A stretch of DNA of 64,000 nucleotides from the NCBI RefSeq assembly GCF_026711005.1, contig NZ_JAPPVJ010000001.1, positions 124,001-188,000 of the forward strand, in the 5' to 3' direction. Origin of the DNA: Sphingobacterium sp. UT-1RO-CII-1 (lineage in GTDB: Bacteria; Bacteroidota; Bacteroidia; Sphingobacteriales; Sphingobacteriaceae). Positions 26,932 to 35,840 of the stretch are shown here, piece by piece (positions within the stretch are counted from its first letter, which is position 1; every line of letters begins with the position of its first letter). Made by a program: the position numbers and the translations under genes. The notes under the pieces were generated by a model. The model was not told where the DNA came from. It was given only the letters and a program-made list of their open reading frames with translations, and searched no databases.

Positions 26932-27849
26932 TCACCTTAATATATTTTTCCTATATAACAGAGGAGATAACCCCGTATTATTTTTAAAAAACTTACTAAA
27001 AGCAGCTTGATCTGTAAAGTTTAACTCATCCATAAGCTCACTGATTGTAAGCTCTGTTTTTTGAAGCAACACCTTAGCTTCCCCCACTATCTTTTGATCA
27101 ATAATCTCTTTTGGAGTTAAATTATACACCTCTTTAATACTTCGTGTTAAATGCTTGCGAGAAATATGTAGCTTTTCTGCATAATACTGTACATCTCTGT
27201 GATAACGAAACTCTTGTCCGACCAGCCCTATAAAACGAACAGCTAGTTCTTCCTTACGACTACTCGTAAAGACATATCCTCCTTCAGAAAACTCCTTAGA
27301 ATAAGCTAATTCATACACTAAGATTGTAATATGTGATTTTATAAGTTCGGGTAAAAAAAGACTATTATTATCTTTTACATTCAGTGCGCTAAGTCGCATA
27401 GTATGGTAGAGTACGGCAGCATAAGTCTCATCTCTCAACGTAATAAATTTTGAAAAAGATGTACTCAATAGGTGCATAGCTTCGCCTGAGTCAACATTAA
27501 ATTGCAATCCTGACATATAGCTTGCTGAAATTAGAACACCTGTCATACGGCAATCTTTTGACAATGCAACAAACTCAACCACATTGTTTAAAAAAATATT
27601 AACCATATCCTGTGGTTTCAGGGTGGCTTGTTCAAAATCTATTTTAATAACAGCTTCACCTTCGGTAATTAAAATACCTCCTAAGAAATCAGCCTTGCAC
27701 GGATAATTCAAAGCAATCTCTTCTAAGATCGTAGGATCAATTTCGAACACTACAATATTTTCATCAAACAGCTCAGACGAACTCTCCTCAACAATATCTT
27801 GAAGTGTATAAATAGGAATAGGCTTTTTATTAAAGTTTTTATTTTTCAT
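26932..27849 (-). CDS. AraC-family transcription regulator
   Basis: A 305-residue regulator. The N-terminal two-thirds resembles a cupin-like sensor domain. The C-terminal 100 residues carry two helix-turn-helices: YAEKLHISRKHLTRSIKEVYNLTPKEIID and ISELMDELNFTDQAAFSKFFKNNTGLSPLLYRK, the second being the AraC signature. The gene precedes the RND pump on the same strand with a 253-base gap, so it may control the pump and itself; that is inference from position. Confidence 0.9.
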   Translation of the reverse strand: MKNKNFNKKPIPIYTLQDIVEESSSELFDENIVVFEIDPTILEEIALNYPCKADFLGGILITEGEAVIKIDFEQATLKPQDMVNIFLNNVVEFVALSKDCRMTGVLISASYMSGLQFNVDSGEAMHLLSTSFSKFITLRDETYAAVLYHTMRLSALNVKDNNSLFLPELIKSHITILVYELAYSKEFSEGGYVFTSSRKEELAVRFIGLVGQEFRYHRDVQYYAEKLHISRKHLTRSIKEVYNLTPKEIIDQKIVGEAKVLLQKTELTISELMDELNFTDQAAFSKFFKNNTGLSPLLYRKNILR

Positions 27850-28315
27850 CCTAAAAATCTTCCTGATAAATAATTAAATAACAAGACACCTTATAAACAA
27901 GCTTTTACTAGGTTGCTTTTTTACAAACTTATCTTTTAACGTTAAAATATCTCCCTTATCCTATCAGCTAAATTAGACATTTACTTCTGGAATACGAATA
28001 CTCTTTATATACAGGAAATTCCTATCACAATAGCTTTATTACGTACAGAATCGAACATCAATTGTTCATAAATGAACAATCGAAAACAAGAAATAAAACA
28101 AAAACCACAACAAATCAACTATTTACATTTTTGGCAAAAACTTGGCATAAGGTGTTCATATGATTAAAAACATACAGAAAGCTCACCGAATAGTTCGGCG
28201 TTTTTACCGAGAAAAAGAATACGCTTGTCTAATTCGTATTTAACAAATAAGAACGAGCAGATATTTTTGAATTATCAAACAGAATATAAAATTAGAATAC
28301 ACACAAATTAACATC
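27850..28315. other. 466-base divergent intergenic region
   Basis: Gap between the AraC-family gene (minus) and the NTF2-like gene (plus). It holds a clear palindrome at 28061-28080. A short CCGAA/TTCGG stem followed by five Ts occurs near 28188-28205 but is too small to call a terminator. No gene or RNA seen. Confidence 0.5.
28061..28080. promoter_or_regulatory. Palindrome between araC-like and NTF2-like genes
   Basis: ATTGTTCAT and ATGAACAAT are perfect 9-base inverted arms separated by two bases. It lies about 210 bases before the AraC-family start and 235 before the NTF2-like start. A partial GTTCAT copy recurs about 80 bases on (near 28153). Candidate operator for either divergent gene. 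Confidence 0.4.
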
Positions 28316-28741
28316 ATGAAAAATATAGTACCAACAATCATCACAGCTTTATTTGTTATAATAACATTAAGCTCTTTTGCGTCCCCAAAAAACAACCCTT
28401 TAAAAAACTTACCTTCACTCAACATTATCAATACCTACCTTGAATCAACTACAGCGGGTAACAATACATTGGATAAATACTTATTTGCTGAAGATTTTGA
28501 GTACCGCAATGGTATGCATAAAAAAGGTTATACAAAGACTGAATACATGCGTTTTCTAAAGAAGAATAAAGGTTTAAAATATGATTGTACAACAACATAT
28601 GAAATACTCAATGAAAGCGGTGAAGTTTGCATGGCAAAAGCGACCATGAAGTTCACCAATTTTACACGAATAGATTACATTACACTGACACATAACAGCG
28701 ACGGCTGGAAAGTCAGTAAAGTAATAACGACATACCCATAG
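28316..28741 (+). CDS. Secreted NTF2-like / lumazine-binding-like protein
   Basis: A 141-residue exported protein: the signal peptide covers about 1-22 (ending SSFASP). The mature part has the small cone-shaped NTF2/SnoaL pattern: an N-terminal helix with INTYLESTTAGN, the FEYRNGMHKKGYTKTEYMRFLKKNKG segment, then strands MAKATMKFTNFTRIDYITLTHNSDGWKVSKV. The W-K-V-S-K-V ending is common in putative lumazine-binding proteins. Ligand and function unknown. A terminator follows. Confidence 0.75.
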   Translation: MKNIVPTIITALFVIITLSSFASPKNNPLKNLPSLNIINTYLESTTAGNNTLDKYLFAEDFEYRNGMHKKGYTKTEYMRFLKKNKGLKYDCTTTYEILNESGEVCMAKATMKFTNFTRIDYITLTHNSDGWKVSKVITTYP

Positions 28742-28808
28742 AAACTGGGTGTTTGTTTCAAAATTAAAATATCGCCAGATATTTTCTTTTGAGTTGTTTA
28801 GTTTAGAT

Positions 28809-28834
28809 AAAAGCCTACTCCTTGTAGGCTTTTT
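28809..28834 (+). terminator. Terminator before queH
   Basis: Perfect 10-base arms AAAAGCCTAC (28809-28818) and GTAGGCTTTT (28824-28833) with a TCCTT loop and trailing T-run; about 70 bases after the NTF2-like stop. Confidence 0.8.
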
Positions 28835-28928
28835 ACATATATTACAAAAAGCCTTTTTCCTCTTTTCCTTATTAATTGTAAAAGACTAAACTTTTACGTA
28901 AAATTGTGTGTTAAATTAGGATTGAGAT

Positions 28929-29588
28929 ATGGATAAAGAGGAATTAAAACGGGAAAGATTAAACCTGCCTAATCAAGGTAAAAAACTATTATTACACTCC
29001 TGTTGTGCTCCTTGCTCAGGTGAAGTTATGGAAGCGCTTATTGCGTCAGATATTGATTTTTCAATTTATTTTTATAACCCTAATATTCATCCACGTAACG
29101 AGTACGACTTGCGCAAGGAGGAAAATATACGTTTTGCTGAAAAGCATAACATTCCATTTATTGATGCAGACTATGATGTAGATCATTGGTTTGAATTGGC
29201 AAAAGGTATGGAGAACGAACCAGAGCGAGGCTCTCGTTGTACCATGTGCTTTGATATGCGTTTTGAAAAGACTGCAGAATATGCTGCTGCTAATAATTTT
29301 GATGTTATATCTAGCTCACTAGGTATTTCCCGTTGGAAAAACATGGAGCAAATAAATGACTGTGGATTAAAAGCAGCGTCCCGCTACCCAGGAATGGAAT
29401 ACTGGACCTTTAATTGGCGTAAAAAAGGAGGATCAGCACGTATGTTGGAGATTAGTAAACGGGAGGAATTCTACATGCAAGAATATTGTGGTTGTGCTTA
29501 TTCTTTACGCGATACAAACCGGTGGCGAATGAAAAATGGAAGAGGAAAAATTGAACTTGGAAAAAATTATTATAGTAAAGACAGTTAA
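28929..29588 (+). CDS. queH: Epoxyqueuosine reductase QueH
   Basis: QueH performs the last step of queuosine tRNA modification, reducing epoxyqueuosine to queuosine; it is the non-homologous replacement of QueG. The 219 residues show all its cysteine motifs: SCCAPCS (Cys25, Cys26, Cys29), RCTMCF in the middle and [13 protein letters not shown] near the C-terminus, which bind an iron-sulfur cluster and a further metal. It is first in a plus-strand series but separated from the yceD-like gene by about 60 bases. Confidence 0.92.
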   Translation: MDKEELKRERLNLPNQGKKLLLHSCCAPCSGEVMEALIASDIDFSIYFYNPNIHPRNEYDLRKEENIRFAEKHNIPFIDADYDVDHWFELAKGMENEPERGSRCTMCFDMRFEKTAEYAAANNFDVISSSLGISRWKNMEQINDCGLKAASRYPGMEYWTFNWRKKGGSARMLEISKREEFYMQEYCGCAYSLRDTNRWRMKNGRGKIELGKNYYSKDS

Positions 29589-29652
29589 TAATTTACAAAA
29601 AGTTTCATTTATACTGAAATAATAACTAATTTTGCAGGCTCAAATACAGATT

Positions 29653-30192
29653 GTGAAGTATCTAAAAAAATATAAGATTCCTTTTTCGGGTCTAGCGTCG
29701 GGAAAACACGATTTTGAATTTGAAATAGACAACAAGTTCTTTGACTGTTACGAACACTCCCTAATAAAAAAGGGAAATCTACGCGCTTTAGTAGAGCTTC
29801 AAAAGCAAGAAAACATGCTTGTCGTTAACTTTAGTATAGAGGGGACGATTGAATTAACATGTGATTATTGCCTAAATGAGTTTGACCACCCTCTTTCTTT
29901 TAAAGAAAGAGCATTGGTTAAGTTTATTTTAGAAGATTGGGAAGATGAAACAGAAGAAGTGATCATTTTATCAAAAACGGATCACGAACTGGATATTAGC
30001 ACGCTATTGTATGAATATACAAACGTACGAGTCCCGTACTACAGCAAGTGTACAGAGCAAGGCGTAGATATTTCCTGTAATCCAGAAATTTTAGAAAAAA
30101 TAGCTGGTGAATCAGGCGAAAACGAAGCTGAAAAAGAAGAAGAAAAAATTGACCCACGTTGGGAAGCATTAAAAAATATTAAAAATAACTAA
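29653..30192 (+). CDS. YceD-like DUF177 protein
   Basis: A DUF177 (YceD) family protein of 179 residues. GTG 29653 is chosen because it gives [14 protein letters not shown], the usual N-terminus in Bacteroidota; the TTG at 29632 would add seven residues. The [14 protein letters not shown] cysteine pair and the acidic C-terminal tail ending [13 protein letters not shown] are typical. It sits 14 bases before rpmF in the conserved yceD-rpmF-plsX-fabH order. YceD proteins are implicated in 23S rRNA or ribosome maturation. Confidence 0.88.
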   Translation: MKYLKKYKIPFSGLASGKHDFEFEIDNKFFDCYEHSLIKKGNLRALVELQKQENMLVVNFSIEGTIELTCDYCLNEFDHPLSFKERALVKFILEDWEDETEEVIILSKTDHELDISTLLYEYTNVRVPYYSKCTEQGVDISCNPEILEKIAGESGENEAEKEEEKIDPRWEALKNIKNN

Positions 30193-30206
30193 AACAAAAA
30201 TACGAG

Positions 30207-30398
30207 ATGGCACATCCAAAGCGTAAAACTTCCAAATCCAGAAGAGATAAAAGAAGAACACATTATAAGGCAGAATTGCCTACATTAACAGTATGTAAAG
30301 AAACTGGTGCAGTTCATGTTCCACACCGTGCTTACACAGTAGATGGCAATTTGTACTACAACGGAAAATTAATTATTGAAAATACAGCTGCTGTCTAA
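30207..30398 (+). CDS. rpmF: 50S ribosomal protein L32
   Basis: A 63-residue L32. The [23 protein letters not shown]-terminus is diagnostic; residues [15 protein letters not shown] follow. Only one cysteine remains where zinc-binding forms have four, as in non-zinc L32. A long bipartite hairpin separates it from plsX. Confidence 0.95.
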   Translation: MAHPKRKTSKSRRDKRRTHYKAELPTLTVCKETGAVHVPHRAYTVDGNLYYNGKLIIENTAAV

Positions 30399-30419
30399 CG
30401 ACATCATTCTAAAAAAACA

Positions 30420-30474
30420 AAACATCCCAAGCATGTATAAAATTTTAATTTTTATACTATAATTTGGGATGTTT
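30420..30474 (+). terminator. Long two-part hairpin after rpmF
   Basis: Outer arms of 11 bases (30420-30430 and 30464-30474, AAACATCCCAA / TTGGGATGTTT) flank an inner AT-rich stem (GTATAAAA with TTTTATAC). A T-run follows. It probably reduces readthrough from the ribosomal gene into plsX. Confidence 0.7.
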
Positions 30475-30504
30475 TTGCTTATTATTGATCAAAAATAATA
30501 ACGG

Positions 30505-31443
30505 ATGAAGATTGGATTAGACGTTTTAGGCGGAGATTACGCCCCTAAATCCACAATAACCGGTGCTATAGAAGCCCAAAAAAAACTGCAAGACAATCAA
30601 CGTATTGTACTTATAGGCAATCAGCAAGACTGTATTGACCGCTTAAAGCAAGAAGGAGCTGATGTCGACAAATTCGATTTCATTCATGCTCCCGATGTAA
30701 TAAGCATGCATGAACATCCTACCAAAGCTATCAGTCAAAAGCCAAATTCCAGTATAGCAAAAGGATTTGAACTCTTAAAAAATAAAGAGATCGACTCTTT
30801 TGCCTCCGCAGGTAATACGGGTGCGATGTTAGTTGGCGCGATGTTTAGTGTGAAAACAATCCCCGGGGTTTTAAGACCTGCAATCGCAACACATGTACCA
30901 AAATTAGGAGGCGGAACTGGTCTGCTTTTAGACGTAGGTGCGAACTCTGATTGTAAGCCGGAGATGTTAAATCAATTTGCCATTTTAGGCAGCCTGTATT
31001 CAAAATATATTTATGGTGTACAAGACCCTAAAGTTGGACTTTTGAATATTGGAGAAGAAGAAGAGAAAGGAAACAACCTAACAATATCAACCTACCCCCT
31101 ACTGCGAGAAAATAAAAAAATAAACTTCTATGGCAATGCCGAAAGTCGTGATTTATTTTCCGATTTAGTTGATGTTTATGTTTGTGATGGCTATACAGGT
31201 AATATTGTACTCAAATTAGCAGAATCTTTCTATGTAGTTACTATAAAGAAAGGTTTTAAAGACGAGTTTTTTGATAGATTCAATTATGAAAGATTTGGAG
31301 GCACTCCAATTTTAGGTGTTAATGCTCCTGTAATTATAGGGCACGGAATCTCTACACCTGAAGCTATCAAAAACATGGTTTTACACTCAAAAGATATGAT
31401 CGAAACTGGAATTATAGATAAGATCAAATCTGCATTCAATTAA
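30505..31443 (+). CDS. plsX: Phosphate acyltransferase PlsX
   Basis: PlsX makes acyl-phosphate from acyl-ACP for phospholipid synthesis (EC 2.3.1.274). The 312 residues begin MKIGLDVLGGDYAPKSTITGA, include ISMHEHPTKAIS and LLLDVGANSDCKPEMLNQFA, and end in the GHGISTPEAIKNMV region, all PlsX landmarks. It overlaps no gene; fabH begins 7 bases later. Confidence 0.96.
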   Translation: MKIGLDVLGGDYAPKSTITGAIEAQKKLQDNQRIVLIGNQQDCIDRLKQEGADVDKFDFIHAPDVISMHEHPTKAISQKPNSSIAKGFELLKNKEIDSFASAGNTGAMLVGAMFSVKTIPGVLRPAIATHVPKLGGGTGLLLDVGANSDCKPEMLNQFAILGSLYSKYIYGVQDPKVGLLNIGEEEEKGNNLTISTYPLLRENKKINFYGNAESRDLFSDLVDVYVCDGYTGNIVLKLAESFYVVTIKKGFKDEFFDRFNYERFGGTPILGVNAPVIIGHGISTPEAIKNMVLHSKDMIETGIIDKIKSAFN

Positions 31444-31450
31444 ATTTAAT

Positions 31451-32449
31451 ATGTCAAAAATTCATGCTGCTATTACGGCAGTGCACGGTTATGTACCTGA
31501 CTACATTTTGACCAACCAGGAACTCGAAACCATGGTTGATACAAATGATGAATGGATTGTATCCAGAACTGGAATAAAGGAAAGAAGAATATTAAAAGGA
31601 GAAGGCAAAGCGACTTCTGATCTTGCTGTTCCTGCCGTTCAAGGCTTATTGAAGAAAAGAGGTATAACAGCCGAAGAAATAGATTTAATAATTTTTTGTA
31701 CCAGTACTCCTGATATGCTTTTCCCGGCCACAGCAAATATTTTAGCCGACAAAATAGGTGCAAAAAAAGCATGGGGATATGATTTACAAGCTGCATGCTC
31801 AGGTTTTTTATTCGGATTAACAACAGGAGCTCAATTTATAGAGTCAGGTAAACACAAAAAAGTATTAGTTGTTGGGGCTGATAAGATGTCTTCGGTTGTG
31901 AATTATGAGGACAGAAATACGTGTATATTATTTGGAGACGGCTGTGGGTGTGTATTGTTGGAACCAAACGAAGAAGGAAATGGCTTGATTGATTCTTTAT
32001 TAAAAACAGATGGATCAGGTGGGCCTTTCCTAAATATTAAAGGGGGCGGATCATTAAATCCCGCTTCTCATAAAACAGTTGATGCAGGAATGCATTATGC
32101 CTATCAAGAAGGACGAACTGTATTTAAGTTTGCTGTTACAAATATGGCAGAAGTTGCGGCAGAAGTTATGAGCAGAAACAATCTTTCTTCGGAAGATGTA
32201 AATTGGTTAGTTCCTCATCAAGCTAACAAGCGAATCATTGATGCTACTGCAGAAAGAGCTGGATTACCAGAAGAGAAAGTAATGATAAACATCCATAAAT
32301 ATGGTAATACTACTAGCGGCACTATTCCATTGTGCTTATGGGAATGGGAAGATAAACTAAAAAAAGGAGACAATTTGATACTTGCTGCATTTGGAGGAGG
32401 TTTCACGTGGGGATCAATATACCTAAAGTGGGCTTATAACAAATCGTAA
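31451..32449 (+). CDS. fabH: 3-oxoacyl-ACP synthase III
   Basis: FabH condenses acetyl-CoA with malonyl-ACP to start fatty acid synthesis (EC 2.3.1.180). The 332 residues contain the nucleophile in DLQAACSGFLFG, the His of WLVPHQANKRII and the Asn of HKYGNTTSGTIPL, completing the Cys-His-Asn triad, with the GGGFTWGSIYLKW C-terminus. Seven bases after plsX; then accB and accC follow. Confidence 0.97.
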   Translation: MSKIHAAITAVHGYVPDYILTNQELETMVDTNDEWIVSRTGIKERRILKGEGKATSDLAVPAVQGLLKKRGITAEEIDLIIFCTSTPDMLFPATANILADKIGAKKAWGYDLQAACSGFLFGLTTGAQFIESGKHKKVLVVGADKMSSVVNYEDRNTCILFGDGCGCVLLEPNEEGNGLIDSLLKTDGSGGPFLNIKGGGSLNPASHKTVDAGMHYAYQEGRTVFKFAVTNMAEVAAEVMSRNNLSSEDVNWLVPHQANKRIIDATAERAGLPEEKVMINIHKYGNTTSGTIPLCLWEWEDKLKKGDNLILAAFGGGFTWGSIYLKWAYNKS

Positions 32450-32506
32450 TAATTGATTACCTTTAGCAATTGATCTAATAACTTTAAAACAAAATCGACT
32501 ATAGAT

Positions 32507-32992
32507 ATGAGTATGGATATTAAACAAATTCAGGACCTGATTAAATTTGTTGCAAAATCAGGAGTGAATGAAGTCGCAATAGAAGAGAAAGACTTTAAAA
32601 TTACAATAAAGACAAGCAAAGAACCTACTTATGTAACAGCTACATTACCTACAGCTGTCCAGCCAGTAGCCCAAGCTCCTGTAATTGCCGCTACTACTGC
32701 TACTGAAGTTGCTGCTCCAGCAACCAAACCTGTAGGAGATGACACTTCGCATCTTATAACTATAAAATCACCTATGATAGGTACTTTTTATAGAGCATCG
32801 GGACCTGATAAGCCGGCTTTTGCGAACGTAGGTGACGAAATAGCTCCTGGCAAAGTAATTTGCATTGTAGAAGCAATGAAATTATTCAATGAAATTGAAT
32901 CTGAAGTTTCAGGTAAAATTGTGAAAATTTTAGTAAATGATGCACAACCTGTAGAATTCGATCAACCTTTATTCTTAGTTGATCCTAGTTAA
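32507..32992 (+). CDS. accB: Biotin carboxyl carrier protein of acetyl-CoA carboxylase
   Basis: AccB carries CO2 on biotin. The 161 residues have an N-terminal helix pair (IKQIQDLIKFVAKSGVNEV), an Ala/Pro/Thr linker (about 45-80) and a biotinyl domain with the modified Lys in VEAMKLFNEIES. It is 57 bases after fabH and 68 before accC; a perfect 12-base palindrome lies in the latter gap. Confidence 0.97.
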   Translation: MSMDIKQIQDLIKFVAKSGVNEVAIEEKDFKITIKTSKEPTYVTATLPTAVQPVAQAPVIAATTATEVAAPATKPVGDDTSHLITIKSPMIGTFYRASGPDKPAFANVGDEIAPGKVICIVEAMKLFNEIESEVSGKIVKILVNDAQPVEFDQPLFLVDPS

Positions 32993-33024
32993 TCGATAGT
33001 CTGTTAGTAAGACTACGATTTTCA

Positions 33025-33036
33025 GCGAATATTCGC
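33025..33036. repeat. 12-base perfect palindrome between accB and accC
   Basis: GCGAATATTCGC is self-complementary over 12 bases, 24 bases before the accC start. It could be a small operator, but one short palindrome is weak evidence. Confidence 0.3.
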
Positions 33037-33060
33037 ATACAGTAATATCATTATTTATCT

Positions 33061-34422
33061 ATGTTTAAAAAAATATTAATAGCAAATAGAGGAGAGATAG
33101 CCCTTCGCATCATACGCACATGTCGTGAAATGGGTATTAAAAGTGTTGCAGTTTATTCTACTGCCGATCGTGATAGTTTACATGTTCGGTTTGCAGATGA
33201 AGCTGTTTGTATAGGTCCTCCAGCCAGTAAAGATTCTTATTTAAACATCCCCAATATTATTTCTGCAGCAGAACTGACCAATGCTGACGCTATTCACCCG
33301 GGTTATGGTTTTTTATCTGAAAACGCTAAATTTTCTGCTATATGTGCAGAGTATGGTATCAAGTTTATTGGTGCGACAGCAGAACAGATTGAAAAAATGG
33401 GTGATAAATCTTCTGCGAAGGATACTATGAAAAAAGCGGGAGTACCAACAGTTCCTGGTTCAGATGGTCTTTTACCCGACTTTAAGACTGGAATTCGCTT
33501 AGCCAATGAAATGGGGTATCCCGTTATTATTAAGGCTACAGCGGGTGGCGGTGGCCGTGGTATGCGTATCATATGGAAAGATGAAGATTTCGAAAATCTT
33601 TGGAACTCTGCTAGACAAGAATCTGCAGCAGCTTTCGGTAACGATGGAATCTATTTAGAGAAGTATGTGGAAGAACCTCGTCATATTGAAATTCAGGTGA
33701 TTGGTGATCAATACGGAAAAGTATGTCACCTCTCTGAAAGAGACTGTTCTATACAACGTCGTCATCAAAAGCTGGTAGAAGAAGCCCCTTCACCATTTAT
33801 GACTCCTGAACTGCGTAAAGCTATGGGAGAAGCAGCAATAAAGGGTGCACAAGCTGTGAAATATGAAGGAGCAGGTACTATAGAGTTTCTAGTAGATAAA
33901 CACAGAAACTTCTACTTTATGGAAATGAACACCCGTATTCAAGTAGAACATCCCGTTACAGAGGAGGTTATTAATTTCGACTTGATAAAAGAGCAAATCA
34001 AAGTAGCAGCAGGTATTCCTATCTCAGGAAAAAGCTATGAGCCTACAATGCACTCTATTGAATGTCGAATTAATGCAGAAGATCCTTTTAACAATTTCCG
34101 TCCCTCCCCAGGTAAAATAACAAACTTCCATTCGCCAGGTGGCCATGGCGTACGCGTAGACACACATGTATATGCAGGTTATACTATACCGCCAAACTAT
34201 GATTCTATGATTGCAAAGCTGATTTGTACAGCACAAACAAGAGAAGAGGCTATCAATACCATGGAACGTGCGTTAAGCGAATTTGTGATCGAAGGTGTTA
34301 AAACAACAATCCCTTTACATATACGCTTAATGAAGGACCCTAACTTTAGAGCTGGTAATTTCACCACTAAGTTTATGGAAAATTTTGACCTAACTGAATA
34401 CCCTGATGAAGGAAATAAATAA
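33061..34422 (+). CDS. accC: Acetyl-CoA carboxylase biotin carboxylase subunit
   Basis: AccC carboxylates biotin on AccB using ATP and bicarbonate (EC 6.3.4.14). The 453 residues begin [21 protein letters not shown]. The ATP-grasp motifs follow: [13 protein letters not shown] glycine loop, [33 protein letters not shown] and [19 protein letters not shown] 14-bp terminator follows. Confidence 0.98.
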   Translation: MFKKILIANRGEIALRIIRTCREMGIKSVAVYSTADRDSLHVRFADEAVCIGPPASKDSYLNIPNIISAAELTNADAIHPGYGFLSENAKFSAICAEYGIKFIGATAEQIEKMGDKSSAKDTMKKAGVPTVPGSDGLLPDFKTGIRLANEMGYPVIIKATAGGGGRGMRIIWKDEDFENLWNSARQESAAAFGNDGIYLEKYVEEPRHIEIQVIGDQYGKVCHLSERDCSIQRRHQKLVEEAPSPFMTPELRKAMGEAAIKGAQAVKYEGAGTIEFLVDKHRNFYFMEMNTRIQVEHPVTEEVINFDLIKEQIKVAAGIPISGKSYEPTMHSIECRINAEDPFNNFRPSPGKITNFHSPGGHGVRVDTHVYAGYTIPPNYDSMIAKLICTAQTREEAINTMERALSEFVIEGVKTTIPLHIRLMKDPNFRAGNFTTKFMENFDLTEYPDEGNK

Positions 34423-34442
34423 TATTTCCTTTACATAACTAT

Positions 34443-34478
34443 AAAAATACCATTCTCTCAAATAAGAATGGTATTTTT
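34443..34478 (+). terminator. Terminator after accC
   Basis: Perfect 14-base arms (34443-34456, 34465-34478) around an 8-base loop, 20 bases past the accC stop and before tatC. Ends in a T-rich stretch. Confidence 0.85.
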
Positions 34479-34505
34479 GTTTTTGTTCCGAAACGAAATT
34501 TTACG

Positions 34506-35375
34506 ATGTCAAAATCTAACGATCTAATAAAAGCAATTAAAAATAAAGGAAAGAGCCTGGAAGCAGAAATGTCTTTCTTCGACCATTTGGAAGTATTACG
34601 CTGGCATATTATACGGTCCGTCATCGCGATTGTCATATTTGCTATGTTGTCTTTCACATTTTACGACTTCGTCTTCAATGACATCATTATGGGACCCAAG
34701 AATTTAGATTTCTGGACATACAGAATGATGTGTAAAGTGGGTGATCTCTTAAGTCTTCCAGGTTTTTGTGTAGATAGAATACCTTTTAACATTATCAATA
34801 CAGAACTAGCCGGACAATTTATGCTAAAGATAAACTCCTGTTTATTAATGTCATTAGCTTTAGGTTTTCCGTACTTGATGTTTGAAATCTGGTTATTTGT
34901 CAAACCTGCATTAACAGATATTGAAAAGAAATCCGCCCGTGGTTTTGTGTTGTATGCATCTATACTTTTCGCTATCGGAGCATTGTTTGGCTACTATGTC
35001 GTTGTGCCTCTTTCGGTTAACTTTTTAGCCAACGTTTCATTAAGTGAAGAAATTACGAATCAAATTACGATAGACTCCTATTTATCTACGATAGCAACAT
35101 TAACATTAGGTTGTGGAATTGTATTTTTACTTCCTATCTTGATATTTATTCTATCAAAATTAGGACTAATGACCCCAGCCTTTATGAAAGCAAGTAGAAG
35201 GTATGCAATAGTTATTATTCTAATTATTGCAGCTATTATTACCCCTACTGCAGATGTGATTACTTTACTGACTGTGAGTGCCCCTATGTTTTTACTATAT
35301 GAATTGAGTATTATGGTGTCGGCAAATGTGCACAGAAAAAAAGAGGAAGCTGAAAAAGAATTTTATAATAACTAA
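34506..35375 (+). CDS. tatC: Twin-arginine translocase subunit TatC
   Basis: TatC recognises twin-arginine signals and exports folded proteins. The 289 residues show six membrane segments, the MSFFDHLEVLRWHIIRS N-terminus (E and R conserved) and a long periplasmic loop after TM1, typical of Bacteroidota. Two proteins in this window carry likely Tat signals (8081-9079 and 50179-51153). tatA/tatB are not nearby. It leads a unit with rpiB and an M28 peptidase (14- and 13-base gaps). Confidence 0.95.
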   Translation: MSKSNDLIKAIKNKGKSLEAEMSFFDHLEVLRWHIIRSVIAIVIFAMLSFTFYDFVFNDIIMGPKNLDFWTYRMMCKVGDLLSLPGFCVDRIPFNIINTELAGQFMLKINSCLLMSLALGFPYLMFEIWLFVKPALTDIEKKSARGFVLYASILFAIGALFGYYVVVPLSVNFLANVSLSEEITNQITIDSYLSTIATLTLGCGIVFLLPILIFILSKLGLMTPAFMKASRRYAIVIILIIAAIITPTADVITLLTVSAPMFLLYELSIMVSANVHRKKEEAEKEFYNN

Positions 35376-35389
35376 CAATATAATTAAGC

Positions 35390-35827
35390 ATGTCTAAAAA
35401 AATTGCAATAGGTAGTGATCATGCCGGTGTAGAATACAAAGCTGCATTAGTAGATTTTTTAATCAATGAAGGCTATGAAGTAAAAGACTTTGGTCCGATG
35501 TCGACTGATTCTGTAGATTACCCAGATTTTGCTCACCCTGTAGCATCAAGCGTAGAAGATAAAGAATGTGACCTAGGTATTCTCATTTGCGGGAGTGCAA
35601 ACGGTGTGGCAATAACGGCAAACAAACACCAAGGCATACGTGCTGCAATAGCTTGGCAGAATGAAATTGCCGCGTTAGCAAGGCAACATAATGATGCAAA
35701 TATTGTTTGTATACCAGCCCGCTTTATTGATTTGGCCTTAGCAAAAAACATTGTACAAACTTTTGTTACAACTGATTTTGAAGGTGGACGCCATGCCAAT
35801 AGAGTTAATAAGATATCCTGCGATTAA
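35390..35827 (+). CDS. rpiB: Ribose 5-phosphate isomerase B
   Basis: RpiB interconverts ribose 5-phosphate and ribulose 5-phosphate (EC 5.3.1.6). The 145 residues carry GSDHAGVEYK, VDYPDFAHPVA, the catalytic Cys in LICGSANGVAITANKHQGIRAA and the HNDANIVCIPAR segment. Cotranscribed with tatC and the M28 peptidase, with no evident functional link. Confidence 0.95.
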   Translation: MSKKIAIGSDHAGVEYKAALVDFLINEGYEVKDFGPMSTDSVDYPDFAHPVASSVEDKECDLGILICGSANGVAITANKHQGIRAAIAWQNEIAALARQHNDANIVCIPARFIDLALAKNIVQTFVTTDFEGGRHANRVNKISCD

Positions 35828-35840
35828 ATTAAAACAAGTT

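Noticed and set aside
17926..28315. Search for tRNA, riboswitch or small RNA in the longer gaps
   Set aside because: No cloverleaf, conserved aptamer core or tRNA-like element was seen by eye in any gap of the window; a covariance-model scan would be needed to exclude weak candidates.
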